Shown: piece after piece, positions 16,453-25,913 of the stretch
How positions within the stretch are numbered: the first letter of the stretch is position 1
Layout: every line of letters begins with the position of its first letter
Source of the DNA: Ignavibacteriota bacterium
GTDB lineage: Bacteria; Bacteroidota; Ignavibacteria; Tepidaquicellales; Tepidaquicellaceae
DNA: 64,000 bases
NCBI GenBank assembly: GCA_016218085.1
Contig: JACREY010000012.1
Span: 62,001 to 126,000, forward strand
Reading direction: 5' to 3'
Program-made: the position numbers and the translations under genes
Notes under the pieces: model-generated
The model's database searches: none
The model's input: the letters and a program-made list of their open reading frames with translations, nothing else
What the model was told of the DNA's origin: nothing

Positions 16453-17367
16453 TTATATTTGCAAATTTCGTTTCCATCTCTCATACTTACTGCGTCTGAT
16501 TGGCGTGCCTTCGAATTCTTTGTTGAATTCTTCTTCGGTGAGTTTTAAAAGTTCTTCGCGGGTTTTGTTGAATATGTTCGGCTTGGGATAAAAACTTTTA
16601 TCTATTGAAAAGAATTTCTTTTTATTATGCGGACATACATCCTGGCAGATGTCACATCCGAATATCCAGTTGTTCAAGTCTATGTATTCGGGAATTTCAT
16701 TCCTGTTTTCGATTGTGTGATACGCAATGCAGAGATTCGCATCGAGCTTGTATTCTTCGTAAAGCGCTCCCGTCGGACACGACTGAATGCACAGACTGCA
16801 CGTACTGCATAAATCCTCTATCGGCTTATCATACGCAAGTTCTGCGCTGATAAGGATTTCCGAAAGAAAGAAAAAGCTTCCGTATTCGGGATTGATTACC
16901 GTTGTGTTTTTTCCCTGCCAGCCGATTCCTGATTTCACAGCCCAACTTTTTTCAAGCACAGGTCCGTCGTCCACATAAAATTTGGTTGTCGCACCGTCAA
17001 TATATTTCTCAATCGAAAAACAGATTTCCTTGAGTTTTCTTTTTATGATTTTGTGATAGTCGCGCTCCCCCCATGCATAGCGTGAGATTTTCGGAATATC
17101 GGGAGAGTCAGAATGCGTATAAGGCGTGTCGTATAAATATGCAAGAGATATAATTGATTTCACTTCAGGCATAATTACGGCGGGGTTAATTCTTTTTTCC
17201 GTTCCCTGATTCATCCAATCCATATCAGCATTCCTGCCTTCCGCGAGCCACTGCTTAAGCTGTCCGGCTTCTTCGGCAAACGGCTCTGCTTTTGAAATTC
17301 CGACTTTAAAAAATCCGTAGCTTTTGCAAATGTCTTTTATGCGCGATGTGATTGTGTTTATATCCAT
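16453..17367 (-). CDS. queG: Epoxyqueuosine reductase
   Basis: A 304-residue cobalamin-dependent iron-sulfur protein that carries out the last step of queuosine synthesis, reducing epoxyqueuosine in tRNA. The N-terminal domain carries the family's SIISLAYLYDTPY and YAWGERDYHKIIKRKL segments. Two 4Fe-4S motifs lie near residues 185-250: CSTCSLCIQSCPTGAL and CDICQDVCPHNKK. It lacks the C-terminal HEAT repeats of longer homologs, as is common in Bacteroidota. Its ATG follows the Rieske stop by 1 bp, so it is the last gene of the leftward operon. Confidence 0.95.
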   Translation of the reverse strand: MDINTITSRIKDICKSYGFFKVGISKAEPFAEEAGQLKQWLAEGRNADMDWMNQGTEKRINPAVIMPEVKSIISLAYLYDTPYTHSDSPDIPKISRYAWGERDYHKIIKRKLKEICFSIEKYIDGATTKFYVDDGPVLEKSWAVKSGIGWQGKNTTVINPEYGSFFFLSEILISAELAYDKPIEDLCSTCSLCIQSCPTGALYEEYKLDANLCIAYHTIENRNEIPEYIDLNNWIFGCDICQDVCPHNKKKFFSIDKSFYPKPNIFNKTREELLKLTEEEFNKEFEGTPIRRSKYERWKRNLQI

Positions 17368-17368
17368 A

Positions 17369-17710
17369 TTAAAAATCGAAATTGAATTTCGTCTTGCCCG
17401 ATGGCTTTACAAAAAGGAAACCATCTTCAATTTTTGTTTCAAACAGTTCAAGGTTTCCTCCGAGGAAATTTTTCGGCTTGCCGTCTTTCAGGCTGAATTC
17501 ATAAAGGTGTATTGGGCAGACAACAAAATCTTTTTTTATAAAACCGTTATACATTTTCGGAGTATGATTATGCGGGCATACGTTGTCCACTGCGTAAATT
17601 TTATCTTTGATTTTAAATACGGCGATTTCCGTGATGGAGTCGAGCTGGAATTTGTGCCCCTTGAATTCTTCGAGGTCCGCTATTGCGCAAATTTTTATGA
17701 AATGTTTCAT
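17369..17710 (-). CDS. Rieske 2Fe-2S ferredoxin-like protein
   Basis: A 113-residue single-domain Rieske protein resembling the small subunit of nitrite reductase and ferredoxins of aromatic dioxygenases. The cluster ligands are visible as CPHNH (about residues 44-48) and CPIHLYEF (about 64-71), separated as usual. It has no signal peptide, so it is cytoplasmic. It sits between the STAS gene and queG with 1-18 bp spacing. A role as electron donor for a neighbouring or distant oxidoreductase, possibly QueG, is inference from position only. Confidence 0.88.
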   Translation of the reverse strand: MKHFIKICAIADLEEFKGHKFQLDSITEIAVFKIKDKIYAVDNVCPHNHTPKMYNGFIKKDFVVCPIHLYEFSLKDGKPKNFLGGNLELFETKIEDGFLFVKPSGKTKFNFDF

Positions 17711-17728
17711 GCGGTAAATTTTACCGTA

Positions 17729-18040
17729 TTATTTTCCGTCTATGTTGAAAACCCTGTCCAGTCTTGCGAGTTTTAATAGGTCTATTACATTTTTATTTAA
17801 TCCCTGCAGTATCAGTTTTGCGCCTTTTTCCCTTTCTATTCTTTCTGCAAGCAGAAGGCAAGAGAGTCCGGAACTGTCGCATCTGGTAACATCTCCAAGG
17901 TCTATTATGAACTGGTTGCTTATTTCCTTCTGAAGAAAAATCAGCTCAGTTTTTAAATCGGATGAAATATCCTGACCAAGGCTTTTTTCCTTAAGCTTGA
18001 AAATTGTTTTGTCCTTTTGTTTGTCTATTTCGTACTTCAT
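17729..18040 (-). CDS. STAS-domain anti-sigma-factor antagonist
   Basis: A 103-residue STAS domain of the SpoIIAA/RsbV type. The conserved phosphorylation-site region reads DLGDVTRCDSSGLSCLLL (about 48-65), with the serine pair where partner-switching kinases act. The final helix is LKLARLDRVFNI. By family knowledge it would bind an anti-sigma kinase when unphosphorylated. No such kinase or phosphatase is nearby. It is 18 bp upstream of the Rieske gene and follows a hairpin after pnp, so it may be partly uncoupled from pnp. Confidence 0.88.
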   Translation of the reverse strand: MKYEIDKQKDKTIFKLKEKSLGQDISSDLKTELIFLQKEISNQFIIDLGDVTRCDSSGLSCLLLAERIEREKGAKLILQGLNKNVIDLLKLARLDRVFNIDGK

Positions 18041-18068
18041 GATATTCCCCGTAATTTTTAATTTAATT

Positions 18069-18094
18069 GCAAAAGTCCCGTGCGGGACTTTTGC
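18069..18094. terminator. Perfect 12-bp hairpin between pnp and the STAS gene
   Basis: GCAAAAGTCCCG (18069-18080) pairs perfectly with 18083-18094 around a TG loop. It begins about 12 bp after the pnp stop codon on the leftward strand. Only AT-rich DNA, not a clean T run, follows, so it may be a partial terminator or an mRNA-stabilising stem. Confidence 0.6.
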
Positions 18095-18105
18095 ATTATT
18101 AATTA

Positions 18106-20286
18106 TTAATGTTTAGGTCTGTAGGGTTTTTTATCTCCGCGGTGCTCGCGTTTTTCATGATGCTCACGCTTTTCGTGGTGTTCACCTTTATCATCACCTT
18201 CTTCTTTTTTAAGCAGAACTTTTCTGCTGAGCTTGAACTTGCCCATCTCGTCTATTCCCAAGAGTTTCACCTGTATTTCGTCACCTACTTTTAAAACATC
18301 GCCCACTTTTGCAACGCGCTTGTTATCTATTTCTGAAATGTGCAGAAGTCCTTCCTTGCCCGGCAATATTTCCACGAATGCTCCGAAATCCTTTATTGAT
18401 TTCACTATTCCTTCGTAGATTTTTCCTGCTTCGGGAACTTCCGTAAGGCGCTCAATCATCCTTCTTGCTATTGCGGCGCTTTCCTTGCTTACCGCTGCGA
18501 TTGTCACCTTGCCTTCGTCATCGATATCAATTTCCGATTTGCTTTCTTGAATAATGTGTCTTATCATCTTGCCGCCCGGTCCTATTACCGTACCTATCAT
18601 ATCCACGGGTACCATAATCGTGTATAAGTGCGGTGCATATTGAGAGATTGCCTCTCTCGGTGCAGGGAGAGCTTCATTCATTATTCCGAGTATGTGAAGT
18701 CTTCCGTCCTTTGCCTGGGCAAGAGCGGTTTCCATAATGTCGAATGATATTCCGCGTATCTTTATATCCATCTGAATTGCCGTTATGCCGTCTGTTGTTC
18801 CTGCTACCTTGAAATCCATATCACCGAAGTGGTCTTCGGAGCCTAGTATGTCGCTGAGCACAACCACTTTTTCTTCTTCTTTAATCAGACCCATTGCAAT
18901 TCCCGCTACAGGTTTTTTAATCTGCACACCACCGTCCATTAGGGAGAGTGTTCCCGCACAGACTGTCGCCATCGAAGATGAGCCGTTTGACTCCAGTATA
19001 TCCGATACAATCCTGATTGTATAGGGAAAGTCGTTAATATCGGGAAGCATTTTTTTCAAAGACCTCTCTGCGAGATTTCCGTGACCTATTTCTCTTCTAC
19101 CGGGTCCGGGCCTTCCGCCAACTTCACCCGTACTGAACGACGGGAAGTTGTAGTGAAGAATAAATCTTTTATATGCATCTTCTTTCAGCAAACCCTCTAC
19201 GAGCTGTGCATCCTGCTTTGTTCCGAGTGTCATTGTTGTCAAGCTCTGCGTTTCTCCTCTTGTAAAGAGAGCCGAGCCGTGAGTTCTGGGCAGGACACCC
19301 ACTTCACAGGTTATTGGTCTTATCTGTTTGTTGTTTCTGCCATCGAGTCTTATGCCTTCATCAATAATCATTTTTCTCATATCCGCCGCCTGGATGTCGT
19401 GCATTATTTCCTTCAGCTTCTGTTCCATTTCGGGATACTTTTCTGTAAGCGAAGTTAATACCGTGTCTGTAAGTTCTTTATGCCGGTTATGCCTGTCATC
19501 TTTTGAGAGTATTGTTCTGTCGAGTTTGACAATTCCGTCGAGATACAAATTCTTTACATCTGAAATCATTTCGGTCAAATCTTCTGCAGGTGTAAGGTCT
19601 CTTTTTTTCTTTCCGACTTCCTTTGCACATTCAAGCTGGAAGTTGCAAAGTTCGATTATGAATTTATGTGCAAACTTAACGCCCTCGAGGAAATCAGCTT
19701 CGGATATTTCCTTCGCTTCACCCTCTACCATGGCTATTGAATCGACTGTTCCAGCAACGGTGATGTCATAATCACCCTGTTCGAGCTGTTCGAATGTCGG
19801 GTTGACTATTAATTCTCCGTTCACTCTTGTTACTCTCACTTCCGAAATCGGAATGTCAAACGGAATGTCCGAAATCATGAGCGCAAAAGATGCACCGTTT
19901 GCCGCAAGCACGTCTGTATCGGATTCTCCGTCCGATGAAAAAACGTTGCAGTTTATTTGTGTCTCGCAGAAGTAACCCTCCGGAAACATAGGCCTGATAG
20001 GTCTGTCGATAAGCCTTGCCGATAATATTTCTTTTTCAGTCGGTCTGCCTTCTCTTTTAAAAAAACCACCCGGAATTTTACCTGCCGATGCCGATTTTTC
20101 CCTGTAGTCAACCGAAAGCGGGAAGAAATCCTGCCCCGGATTTGGTTCGTCTTTTGCTACTACTGTACACAAAACCACATTGTCGCCCTGTGAAATTAAT
20201 ACAGCTCCGTTAGCCTGCTTTGCAACACGTCCTGTCTCGAGCATAATTGTCTTTCCGCCAATTACTATACTCTTTCTGTAAATCAT
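18106..20286 (-). CDS. pnp: Polyribonucleotide nucleotidyltransferase (PNPase)
   Basis: A 726-residue enzyme that degrades RNA 3'-to-5' using phosphate. Two RNase PH cores are seen: the first begins with GRVAKQANGAVLISQGD, the second contains FTRGETQSL and the phosphate-site FPSFSTGEVGGRPGPGRREIGHG. They are followed by a KH domain (MIGTVIGPGGKMIRHI, about 560) and an S1 domain (GIVKSIKDFGAFVEILPGKEGLLHISEI, about 630). The tail is His/Glu/Lys/Arg-rich, with repeated EHHEKR units. It lies in the classical rpsO-pnp order, 126 bp after rpsO. Confidence 0.97.
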   Translation of the reverse strand: MIYRKSIVIGGKTIMLETGRVAKQANGAVLISQGDNVVLCTVVAKDEPNPGQDFFPLSVDYREKSASAGKIPGGFFKREGRPTEKEILSARLIDRPIRPMFPEGYFCETQINCNVFSSDGESDTDVLAANGASFALMISDIPFDIPISEVRVTRVNGELIVNPTFEQLEQGDYDITVAGTVDSIAMVEGEAKEISEADFLEGVKFAHKFIIELCNFQLECAKEVGKKKRDLTPAEDLTEMISDVKNLYLDGIVKLDRTILSKDDRHNRHKELTDTVLTSLTEKYPEMEQKLKEIMHDIQAADMRKMIIDEGIRLDGRNNKQIRPITCEVGVLPRTHGSALFTRGETQSLTTMTLGTKQDAQLVEGLLKEDAYKRFILHYNFPSFSTGEVGGRPGPGRREIGHGNLAERSLKKMLPDINDFPYTIRIVSDILESNGSSSMATVCAGTLSLMDGGVQIKKPVAGIAMGLIKEEEKVVVLSDILGSEDHFGDMDFKVAGTTDGITAIQMDIKIRGISFDIMETALAQAKDGRLHILGIMNEALPAPREAISQYAPHLYTIMVPVDMIGTVIGPGGKMIRHIIQESKSEIDIDDEGKVTIAAVSKESAAIARRMIERLTEVPEAGKIYEGIVKSIKDFGAFVEILPGKEGLLHISEIDNKRVAKVGDVLKVGDEIQVKLLGIDEMGKFKLSRKVLLKKEEGDDKGEHHEKREHHEKREHRGDKKPYRPKH

Positions 20287-20411
20287 TATGTTATTTTTAT
20301 TTTATAAAACTTTTATTCCGTAAAAACTGCGGAACATATTAATACATTTGAATGTAATAAGGTTATTCTCCGAAAAAAGAATAAATAACCGTTAATTTCC
20401 CCTAAAATAAA

Positions 20412-20684
20412 TTATTTTCTTAATTCAAGGTCTTTTACAATCTGTCTGTATCTTGTGATGTCTTTCTTCTCGAGGTATTTAAGAAGTCTTCTTCTCTTGC
20501 CGACCATTTTCAATAAACCGGTTCTTGAGTGAGTGTCCTTCTTGTGTGTTCCGAAGTGTCCTGCCGATAATTCATTAATTCTGTTTGTAAGAATTGCTAT
20601 CTGCACTTCAGGTCTTCCCGAGTCTTTTTCGCTCTTTCCGAATTTCTTAGTGAATTCGAGCTTCTGTTCTTTCGTTATTGCCAT
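20412..20684 (-). CDS. rpsO: 30S ribosomal protein S15
   Basis: A 90-residue S15 protein of normal length that binds the central domain of 16S rRNA. The family core [50 protein letters not shown] is visible from about residue 22 onward as successive blocks. It lies between ribF (26 bp upstream) and pnp (downstream), the conserved order in many bacteria. Translation is often self-controlled through a leader structure in this family; none was identified here. Confidence 0.98.
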   Translation of the reverse strand: MAITKEQKLEFTKKFGKSEKDSGRPEVQIAILTNRINELSAGHFGTHKKDTHSRTGLLKMVGKRRRLLKYLEKKDITRYRQIVKDLELRK

Positions 20685-20709
20685 TTTTTATATTTAATTT
20701 GTTAAAATG

Positions 20710-21648
20710 TTAATGCTGTTTTTTAATTAACCCCATACAGGTTTCTTTATCTTTTTTTAATTGCGATGTTAATTCTTCGAGGGAAGAAAATTTTCTCTCG
20801 TCCCTTAGAAATTCTATGAATTCTATCTTCACCGTTTCGCCGTATATGTCATCCTCAAAACCGAATAAATTCACCTCAATAAAAACCTCCTTATTCTCTG
20901 CAATCGTAGGCCTGTTGCCGATGTTCATCATTCCGTGAAATTTCATTCCCTTAACTTCCGCTTCCACAAAATAAACCCCGTTTTTTGGAATCAGCTTGTG
21001 CTCCGAAAGCGGCTCTATGTTTGCAGTAGGAAAGCCTATTGTGCTGCCTCTCCTGTCGCCCGAAACCACTTTGCCCGAAAAATAATAATTATTTCCCAGC
21101 AGGAACGATGCCTTGCTTACATTTCCTTCAGCCAGAAAATTCCTTATTGTTGTGCTGTTTACCCTGTCACCGTTTATCTTGAATTCATCAACCTTATGAA
21201 CTCCGAATCCGTATTTTTCTCCGAATCCTTTCAGAGACTCAAAATTTCCTTCCCTGTTCTTGCCAAAATTATGGTCGTATCCGAGAACTATATCTGTCAG
21301 TCCTATTTTTTCAATCAGGTAATTCCTGAAAAAATCCTCAGCACTGATTTCTGCAAACTCCCTTGTGAAATTCAGTATGTAAACAAGGTCAACACCAATC
21401 TTTTTAAATTCTTCCAGCTTTTCTTCCGTAGTTGAAAGAAGTTTAATTGCCTGATGTTTGTTTTTAAGAATCAACTGCGGATGCGGTTCAAAAGTCACAA
21501 CCACGCTTCTCAGGTTTTTCCTGTTTTTTATTTCAAGTAAATCGGATATAATTTTCTTATGTCCAAGATGTATACCGTCAAATGTACCGACCGTAACCAC
21601 ACTATTCTTACTATAGCAGGGTTTTTCGCCTTCTTTTATAACAAACAT
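20710..21648 (-). CDS. ribF: Bifunctional riboflavin kinase / FAD synthetase
   Basis: A 312-residue enzyme that phosphorylates riboflavin to FMN and adenylates FMN to FAD. The N-terminal nucleotidyltransferase domain has VTVGTFDGIHLGHKKII (about 19-35) and VLGYDHNFGKNREG. The C-terminal flavokinase domain has GDRRGSTIGFPTANIE (about 198-213). The length is normal. Its start lies 6 bp after the peroxiredoxin stop, so it belongs to the same leftward transcript, and it precedes rpsO as in many genomes. Confidence 0.97.
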   Translation of the reverse strand: MFVIKEGEKPCYSKNSVVTVGTFDGIHLGHKKIISDLLEIKNRKNLRSVVVTFEPHPQLILKNKHQAIKLLSTTEEKLEEFKKIGVDLVYILNFTREFAEISAEDFFRNYLIEKIGLTDIVLGYDHNFGKNREGNFESLKGFGEKYGFGVHKVDEFKINGDRVNSTTIRNFLAEGNVSKASFLLGNNYYFSGKVVSGDRRGSTIGFPTANIEPLSEHKLIPKNGVYFVEAEVKGMKFHGMMNIGNRPTIAENKEVFIEVNLFGFEDDIYGETVKIEFIEFLRDERKFSSLEELTSQLKKDKETCMGLIKKQH

Positions 21649-21654
21649 CAGTTT

Positions 21655-22140
21655 TTACAGAGACTTTAATACTTCTTTTATTTTTTCAAAATTAGGGAGC
21701 TGTCCAGCATCTTCGAGAACTTCCGCATACCTAATCACGCCTTCTTTATCTACAATAAAAGCCGCTCTTTTTGAAACACCGTTCATCCCGAGTACAAATC
21801 CACCGTCCGGGTATAAAGTACCGAATTTTGCGCAAACTTCTTTGTTAAAATCACTTAAAAGTGCTATTTTTATGCCGTTTTGCTTTGCCCAGGCTTCCTG
21901 AGTAAATATAGAATCCACGCTGATTCCGATTACATCTGTTCCTAAATTCGAATAAAATTCAAACCCTTCCGAAACACTGCACATTTCGCTTGTACAAACC
22001 CCCGTATAAGACAGGGGATAGAACAGAATTACGAGGTTTTTACCTTTAAAATCGCTTAAAGCGATATCTTTAATTTCGCCTGTCTGATTCTTCGATTTCA
22101 GCGAAAATTCAGGGGCTTTATTGCCAATTGATATAGACAT
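21655..22140 (-). CDS. Peroxiredoxin (AhpE/BCP-like)
   Basis: A 161-residue thiol peroxidase. The active-site segment is FYPLSYTGVCTSEMC, giving the PxxxTxxC peroxidatic cysteine near residue 49 and a second cysteine four residues later. A GTLYPDGGFVLGMNGVSKRAAFIVDKEG block follows. No signal peptide, so cytoplasmic. It reduces hydroperoxides with thiol donors by family knowledge. It is the first gene of the leftward ribF-rpsO-pnp operon and divergent from the T9SS gene at 22370, with a 229-bp shared spacer. Confidence 0.92.
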   Translation of the reverse strand: MSISIGNKAPEFSLKSKNQTGEIKDIALSDFKGKNLVILFYPLSYTGVCTSEMCSVSEGFEFYSNLGTDVIGISVDSIFTQEAWAKQNGIKIALLSDFNKEVCAKFGTLYPDGGFVLGMNGVSKRAAFIVDKEGVIRYAEVLEDAGQLPNFEKIKEVLKSL

Positions 22141-22369
22141 AGTCGTATAATATTAAAAATTATATAAACACTAAATATAACAAATAAAAGAAACATTAAC
22201 AATCCGATATATAAACTACAAAAACAGGCGTTTTTTTATAATAATCTTGTAATTTGATATTGCAAATAAAACATTCATTCGTTACTTTTACAAAATAATT
22301 AATAAATAAATTTAAATTTTTTAAGAAACAAATATTTGCATTCGCAAAATGCAGAAGAAGGAGTAAAAA
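22141..22369. promoter_or_regulatory. Divergent spacer, with strong RBS for the T9SS gene
   Basis: This AT-rich spacer must hold promoters for the leftward peroxiredoxin operon and the rightward T9SS gene. The one clear site is GAAGGAG (about 22357-22363), well placed before the ATG at 22370, and one of the best Shine-Dalgarno sequences in the window. A small GCATT/AATGC inverted repeat lies at about 22338-22352. Confidence 0.5.
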
Positions 22370-23692
22370 ATGAGGAAAGTAAAATTACTTTTTGTTTTAT
22401 TCGCTTTACTGGCCATGACCTCAGGTGTCTTTGCACAAACCTGGACGGCACAGACAATTCCCGTAACATCAGATTTGAACAGCTGCTGGGCAACAAGTAC
22501 AACTGTTTGCTGGGCTTGTGGACCGGGTTCTGTAGTAATTAAAACAACCAATGGCGGTACGTCATGGACAAGCGCAGCCGGAAATATGCCGGCAGCAACA
22601 GATTTATACACAATCTGCGGTATTTCGGACCAGATTTGCTGGGTAGGAGCCGGTGATGGCAGTTTGTATAAAACAACCAACGGTGGAACCAACTGGACAT
22701 TCGTTTCCTTGCCAACACCTGCAACCGCATTTGTTGACGTCGTACATTTCTTTAATGCAAATACCGGATTTGTTCTTGGTGACCCGGTAGGCGGTGTTTG
22801 GTGCTACTACTGGACAACTAATGCGGGTACAAGCTGGACATTCGGTCCTGCTCCGACTGCAACCGGTACAGAAGCGGGATGGAATAATTCGTATGCGGCA
22901 ATTGATACCGGACACATCTGGTTCGGAACCAATTTCAGCAGAATTTACAAAGGCGGATTAAGAAGCGGATTTACATATGGAACAACCACAAGTCCGTATT
23001 CATTTGGAATGTGTTTTTATGATTATAACACAGGCTCTGCAGCAATGACAACAAGTACACCGTCAGTTGCAGGGAACGTTAACACAACCAACGGCGGAAC
23101 AACCTGGACAGCATCAGGTTTTACTCCTGCGAACATTTGCTTCGGAATGAAATCTGTTCCCTTCAGCAGCACATACGGATGGATGGCTTGCGGCGGATCT
23201 GCTACAGCGGCAGGAAAAATTTACAGAACAACAAATAAAGGAACTTCGTGGACAGAGCAGACAACCTCACTTGCAACAGGAAAATCATTCTATGCGATGT
23301 CGATGTTCAATGTTAACTGCGGATGGGCAGTTACGGGTACGGCAGTAACAGGCGGTACAAACGGCGGCGTATTCAAATATACGGACAATATCAGTCTTAT
23401 CGGCAGCAATACCAATTCAACTCCGACAAGCTTTGCTTTGAATCAGAATTACCCGAATCCGTTTAACCCGACTACAACAATCGATTTCTCGATTGCCAAA
23501 GCATCTTTTGTTACACTAAAAGTATATGATGTGCTGGGCAACGAAGTAATGACACTGATAAACAACGAATTAAAATCAGCAAACAATTACAGCTATACCG
23601 CTGACTTCTCGAAGTTGTCTTCGGGTGTATATTACTACTCGATTAAAGCCGGTGATTTCACCTCGACAAAGAAGTTAATGTTAATAAAATAA
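22370..23692 (+). CDS. T9SS-secreted Ycf48/BNR-type propeller protein
   Basis: A 440-residue secreted protein with a signal peptide (MRKVKLLFVLFALLAMTSGVFAQ) and a strong GAAGGAG ribosome site. Residues about 24-345 hold BNR-like repeats of the type IKTTNGGTSW, IYRTTNKGTSW and STYGWMACGG, as in Ycf48-family propellers. The T9SS type A domain starts near NYPNPFNPTTTIDF (about 361) and ends STKKLMLIK. A strong terminator follows, yet the next T9SS gene starts only 84 bp on, so the two may be separately controlled. The higher GC content and strong ribosome site suggest high expression. Confidence 0.88.
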   Translation: MRKVKLLFVLFALLAMTSGVFAQTWTAQTIPVTSDLNSCWATSTTVCWACGPGSVVIKTTNGGTSWTSAAGNMPAATDLYTICGISDQICWVGAGDGSLYKTTNGGTNWTFVSLPTPATAFVDVVHFFNANTGFVLGDPVGGVWCYYWTTNAGTSWTFGPAPTATGTEAGWNNSYAAIDTGHIWFGTNFSRIYKGGLRSGFTYGTTTSPYSFGMCFYDYNTGSAAMTTSTPSVAGNVNTTNGGTTWTASGFTPANICFGMKSVPFSSTYGWMACGGSATAAGKIYRTTNKGTSWTEQTTSLATGKSFYAMSMFNVNCGWAVTGTAVTGGTNGGVFKYTDNISLIGSNTNSTPTSFALNQNYPNPFNPTTTIDFSIAKASFVTLKVYDVLGNEVMTLINNELKSANNYSYTADFSKLSSGVYYYSIKAGDFTSTKKLMLIK

Positions 23693-23710
23693 AACCTAAA
23701 CTTTTATAAT

Positions 23711-23753
23711 AAATGAGGCTGTTACCGGTATTTTTTCAGGTACAGCCTCATTT
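23711..23753 (+). terminator. Terminator hairpin between two T9SS genes
   Basis: AAATGAGGCTGT (23711-23722) pairs with ACAGCCTCATTT (23742-23753), with extra pairs across one bulged T. The downstream bases are TTTTATTAATT. It follows the 22370-23692 gene by 18 bp. Confidence 0.8.
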
Positions 23754-23776
23754 TATTAATTCAAATAATTATTAAA

Positions 23777-25756
23777 ATGAAAAACAAAGCATTAAAACTT
23801 TTTATTGTCTTTGCCCTCGCTCTCTCTGTTATTGCCGGTATAAATGCCCAGACAAAAGATTATCCGACTACAAGATTTATTCTACCATACGCATACAAAG
23901 TTCAGCCGTACGGTCTGGATAACATTCTTGGCGTTGTATCTGTGGGAGCATTCGACAATTATACAATTTCAACTTCGGGCGGCTTTATGGAAACAGATGT
24001 CGTTGTTAACCGTACTAATCCCTTGAATTTTGTTGCCACTGATAACAGAATTATTACCGGGGCAAACTACGTTTATTATACAAACAACGGTGGTGTAAGC
24101 TGGAGCTATTCAACCGTTCCGACAAGTTACGGCGACCCTGTTTTTGCATCGGATGGACAGGGTAATCTTTATCTCGCATACCTTGTCAGCACCGGTGTCA
24201 GAATTCAGAGATCGACAAACGGCGGTGTTAGCTGGAATTCTGCAGTCCAGTGTGCAACCAATTCTTCCGCTGATAAAGAATGGATTGCCTGTGACCAGAC
24301 TACCGGCACATATAAAGATTATGTCTATATGGCTTATTTTAACGCAGCCTCGGGAAGCCAGAGAGTGGATTTTCACAGAAGCACCAACAATGGAACTAGC
24401 TGGCTTGGCGCGCAGATACTTGCCCCTACTGTTTCAACAAACCCGGGACCTAATATAGTCGTGGACTGGACAGGTAAGGTATATGTCTTTATAACAACTT
24501 CCAGCGGTGCCGCTTATGTGGTTTCAACAGACGGAGGAGCAACATTCGGCTCAACATTATCAGCCGCGGCTTATGTTGAACCCGGAACGATTAATGCAAC
24601 TACCGGCAGGCATTGTGTTAAAAGCAATATCAGAACAAACGGACATCCGCAGGCAGCTACCGATATGTCAAACGGTCCATATAAAGGCTATACATATATT
24701 TCTTATGCGGCAAATCCTCCGGGACCGGATATCGCAAATGTTTATATAACCAGAACTACTAACGGCGGTGCATCATTTGGTTTTCCTGTTCAGATAAATG
24801 ACGACGGAACAACTACAGACCAGTGGATGTCGGATATATCTGTGGACGATGCAGGCAGAGTCTGGGTTTACTGGTATGACTCAAGAAATGACCCGTCAAA
24901 TATTCTGACCGAAATTTACGGAGCTGTTTCAACTGACGGTGGAGCAACTTTCTCCCCGAACTTTAAAATTTCGAATCAGAACTTCAACCCGAATACGATT
25001 AAACAGTATCAGGGGGCAGACCATTATTATATCGGAGACTATGTCGGAATGTCAGGCAGAACATTTACATTCCCGGTTTATTCGGGACAGAATAACTCAC
25101 TGAATGATTATACTGCATACCTTCCGGATTACGGAGTTTCGTTCCAGAAAGCATCGGATAATCTTACCGTAAGCAATACTTCGGTAAACTATGTAAGAAT
25201 TCCGATGATGGGCAATTACAGCGGAACTGTTACTTATAGTGCATCAGTTTCACCTGCTCCATCCACCGGCTCGATTACTTTCACCTGGGCTCCAGGTAAC
25301 GTAAAAGTTCTTACCGGTACACCGGATTCGCTTAAATTAAGCGCCACAACTTCATCAAACTGTTCATACGGCACCTACACGGTAACAGTTACCGGTGTTG
25401 AAACAGGCGGACCAAGAACACACGCAAGAACATACACACTTGTAGTCGGCTCTACTCCGAGCGGAATAAATAACAATACACAATCCGCTTATCAGTATAA
25501 TTTATACCAGAATTATCCGAACCCGTTCAATCCTTCTACAAGTATTGAATTTTTCCTTCCGAAACAATCTTTGGTAACTTTAAAAGTTTATGACCTGGTT
25601 GGAAAAGAAGTGGCAACGCTTGTAAATAATGGCACAAGAAAAGAAGGACTGCATCAGGTTTCGTTTGACGGCACGAATTTATCTTCAGGTGTGTATTATT
25701 ACAAAATCACCGCAGGTGAATTTACAGATATAAGAAAAATGCTTTTAGTAAAATAG
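23777..25756 (+). CDS. T9SS-secreted sialidase-fold/BNR repeat protein
   Basis: A 659-residue secreted protein. Signal peptide 1-24 (ends GINAQ). Residues about 60-450 carry several Asp-box motifs (TNNGGVSW, STNGGVSW, STNNGTSW, STDGGATF), typical of sialidase-like propellers. A beta-sandwich-like segment with SASVSPAPSTGSITFTW follows at about 480-560. The T9SS domain (NYPNPFNPSTSIEF, about 582) closes the protein with DIRKMLLVK. No Arg triad typical of sialidases was identified, so enzymatic function is not claimed. It resembles the gene at 52087 in layout. Confidence 0.87.
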   Translation: MKNKALKLFIVFALALSVIAGINAQTKDYPTTRFILPYAYKVQPYGLDNILGVVSVGAFDNYTISTSGGFMETDVVVNRTNPLNFVATDNRIITGANYVYYTNNGGVSWSYSTVPTSYGDPVFASDGQGNLYLAYLVSTGVRIQRSTNGGVSWNSAVQCATNSSADKEWIACDQTTGTYKDYVYMAYFNAASGSQRVDFHRSTNNGTSWLGAQILAPTVSTNPGPNIVVDWTGKVYVFITTSSGAAYVVSTDGGATFGSTLSAAAYVEPGTINATTGRHCVKSNIRTNGHPQAATDMSNGPYKGYTYISYAANPPGPDIANVYITRTTNGGASFGFPVQINDDGTTTDQWMSDISVDDAGRVWVYWYDSRNDPSNILTEIYGAVSTDGGATFSPNFKISNQNFNPNTIKQYQGADHYYIGDYVGMSGRTFTFPVYSGQNNSLNDYTAYLPDYGVSFQKASDNLTVSNTSVNYVRIPMMGNYSGTVTYSASVSPAPSTGSITFTWAPGNVKVLTGTPDSLKLSATTSSNCSYGTYTVTVTGVETGGPRTHARTYTLVVGSTPSGINNNTQSAYQYNLYQNYPNPFNPSTSIEFFLPKQSLVTLKVYDLVGKEVATLVNNGTRKEGLHQVSFDGTNLSSGVYYYKITAGEFTDIRKMLLVK

Positions 25757-25787
25757 TAATACTGATTACACTGATTTCGTTGATTAT

Positions 25788-25825
25788 AAAGCCCTTTAGC
25801 AAACAAGCAGAAGGGCTTTTCTGTT
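25788..25825 (+). terminator. Terminator after the 23777-25756 gene
   Basis: AAAGCCCTT (25788-25796) pairs with AAGGGCTTT (25811-25819), followed by TTCTGTT. Nine perfect pairs around a 14-base loop, 31 bp after the stop codon. Confidence 0.75.
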
Positions 25826-25913
25826 ATCCTGCTCTTCCAACTCTATACTCACTAAACACTCTACACACTCTATTCACTTTTTTCTAAATCCCATTTTTGA
25901 TAATTTGATATAT

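Noticed and set aside
23777-25756. Calling the BNR proteins at 23777 and 52087 sialidases
   Set aside because: Asp boxes are present, but no arginine triad or catalytic Tyr/Glu arrangement could be identified, and Asp boxes occur in many non-enzymatic propellers.
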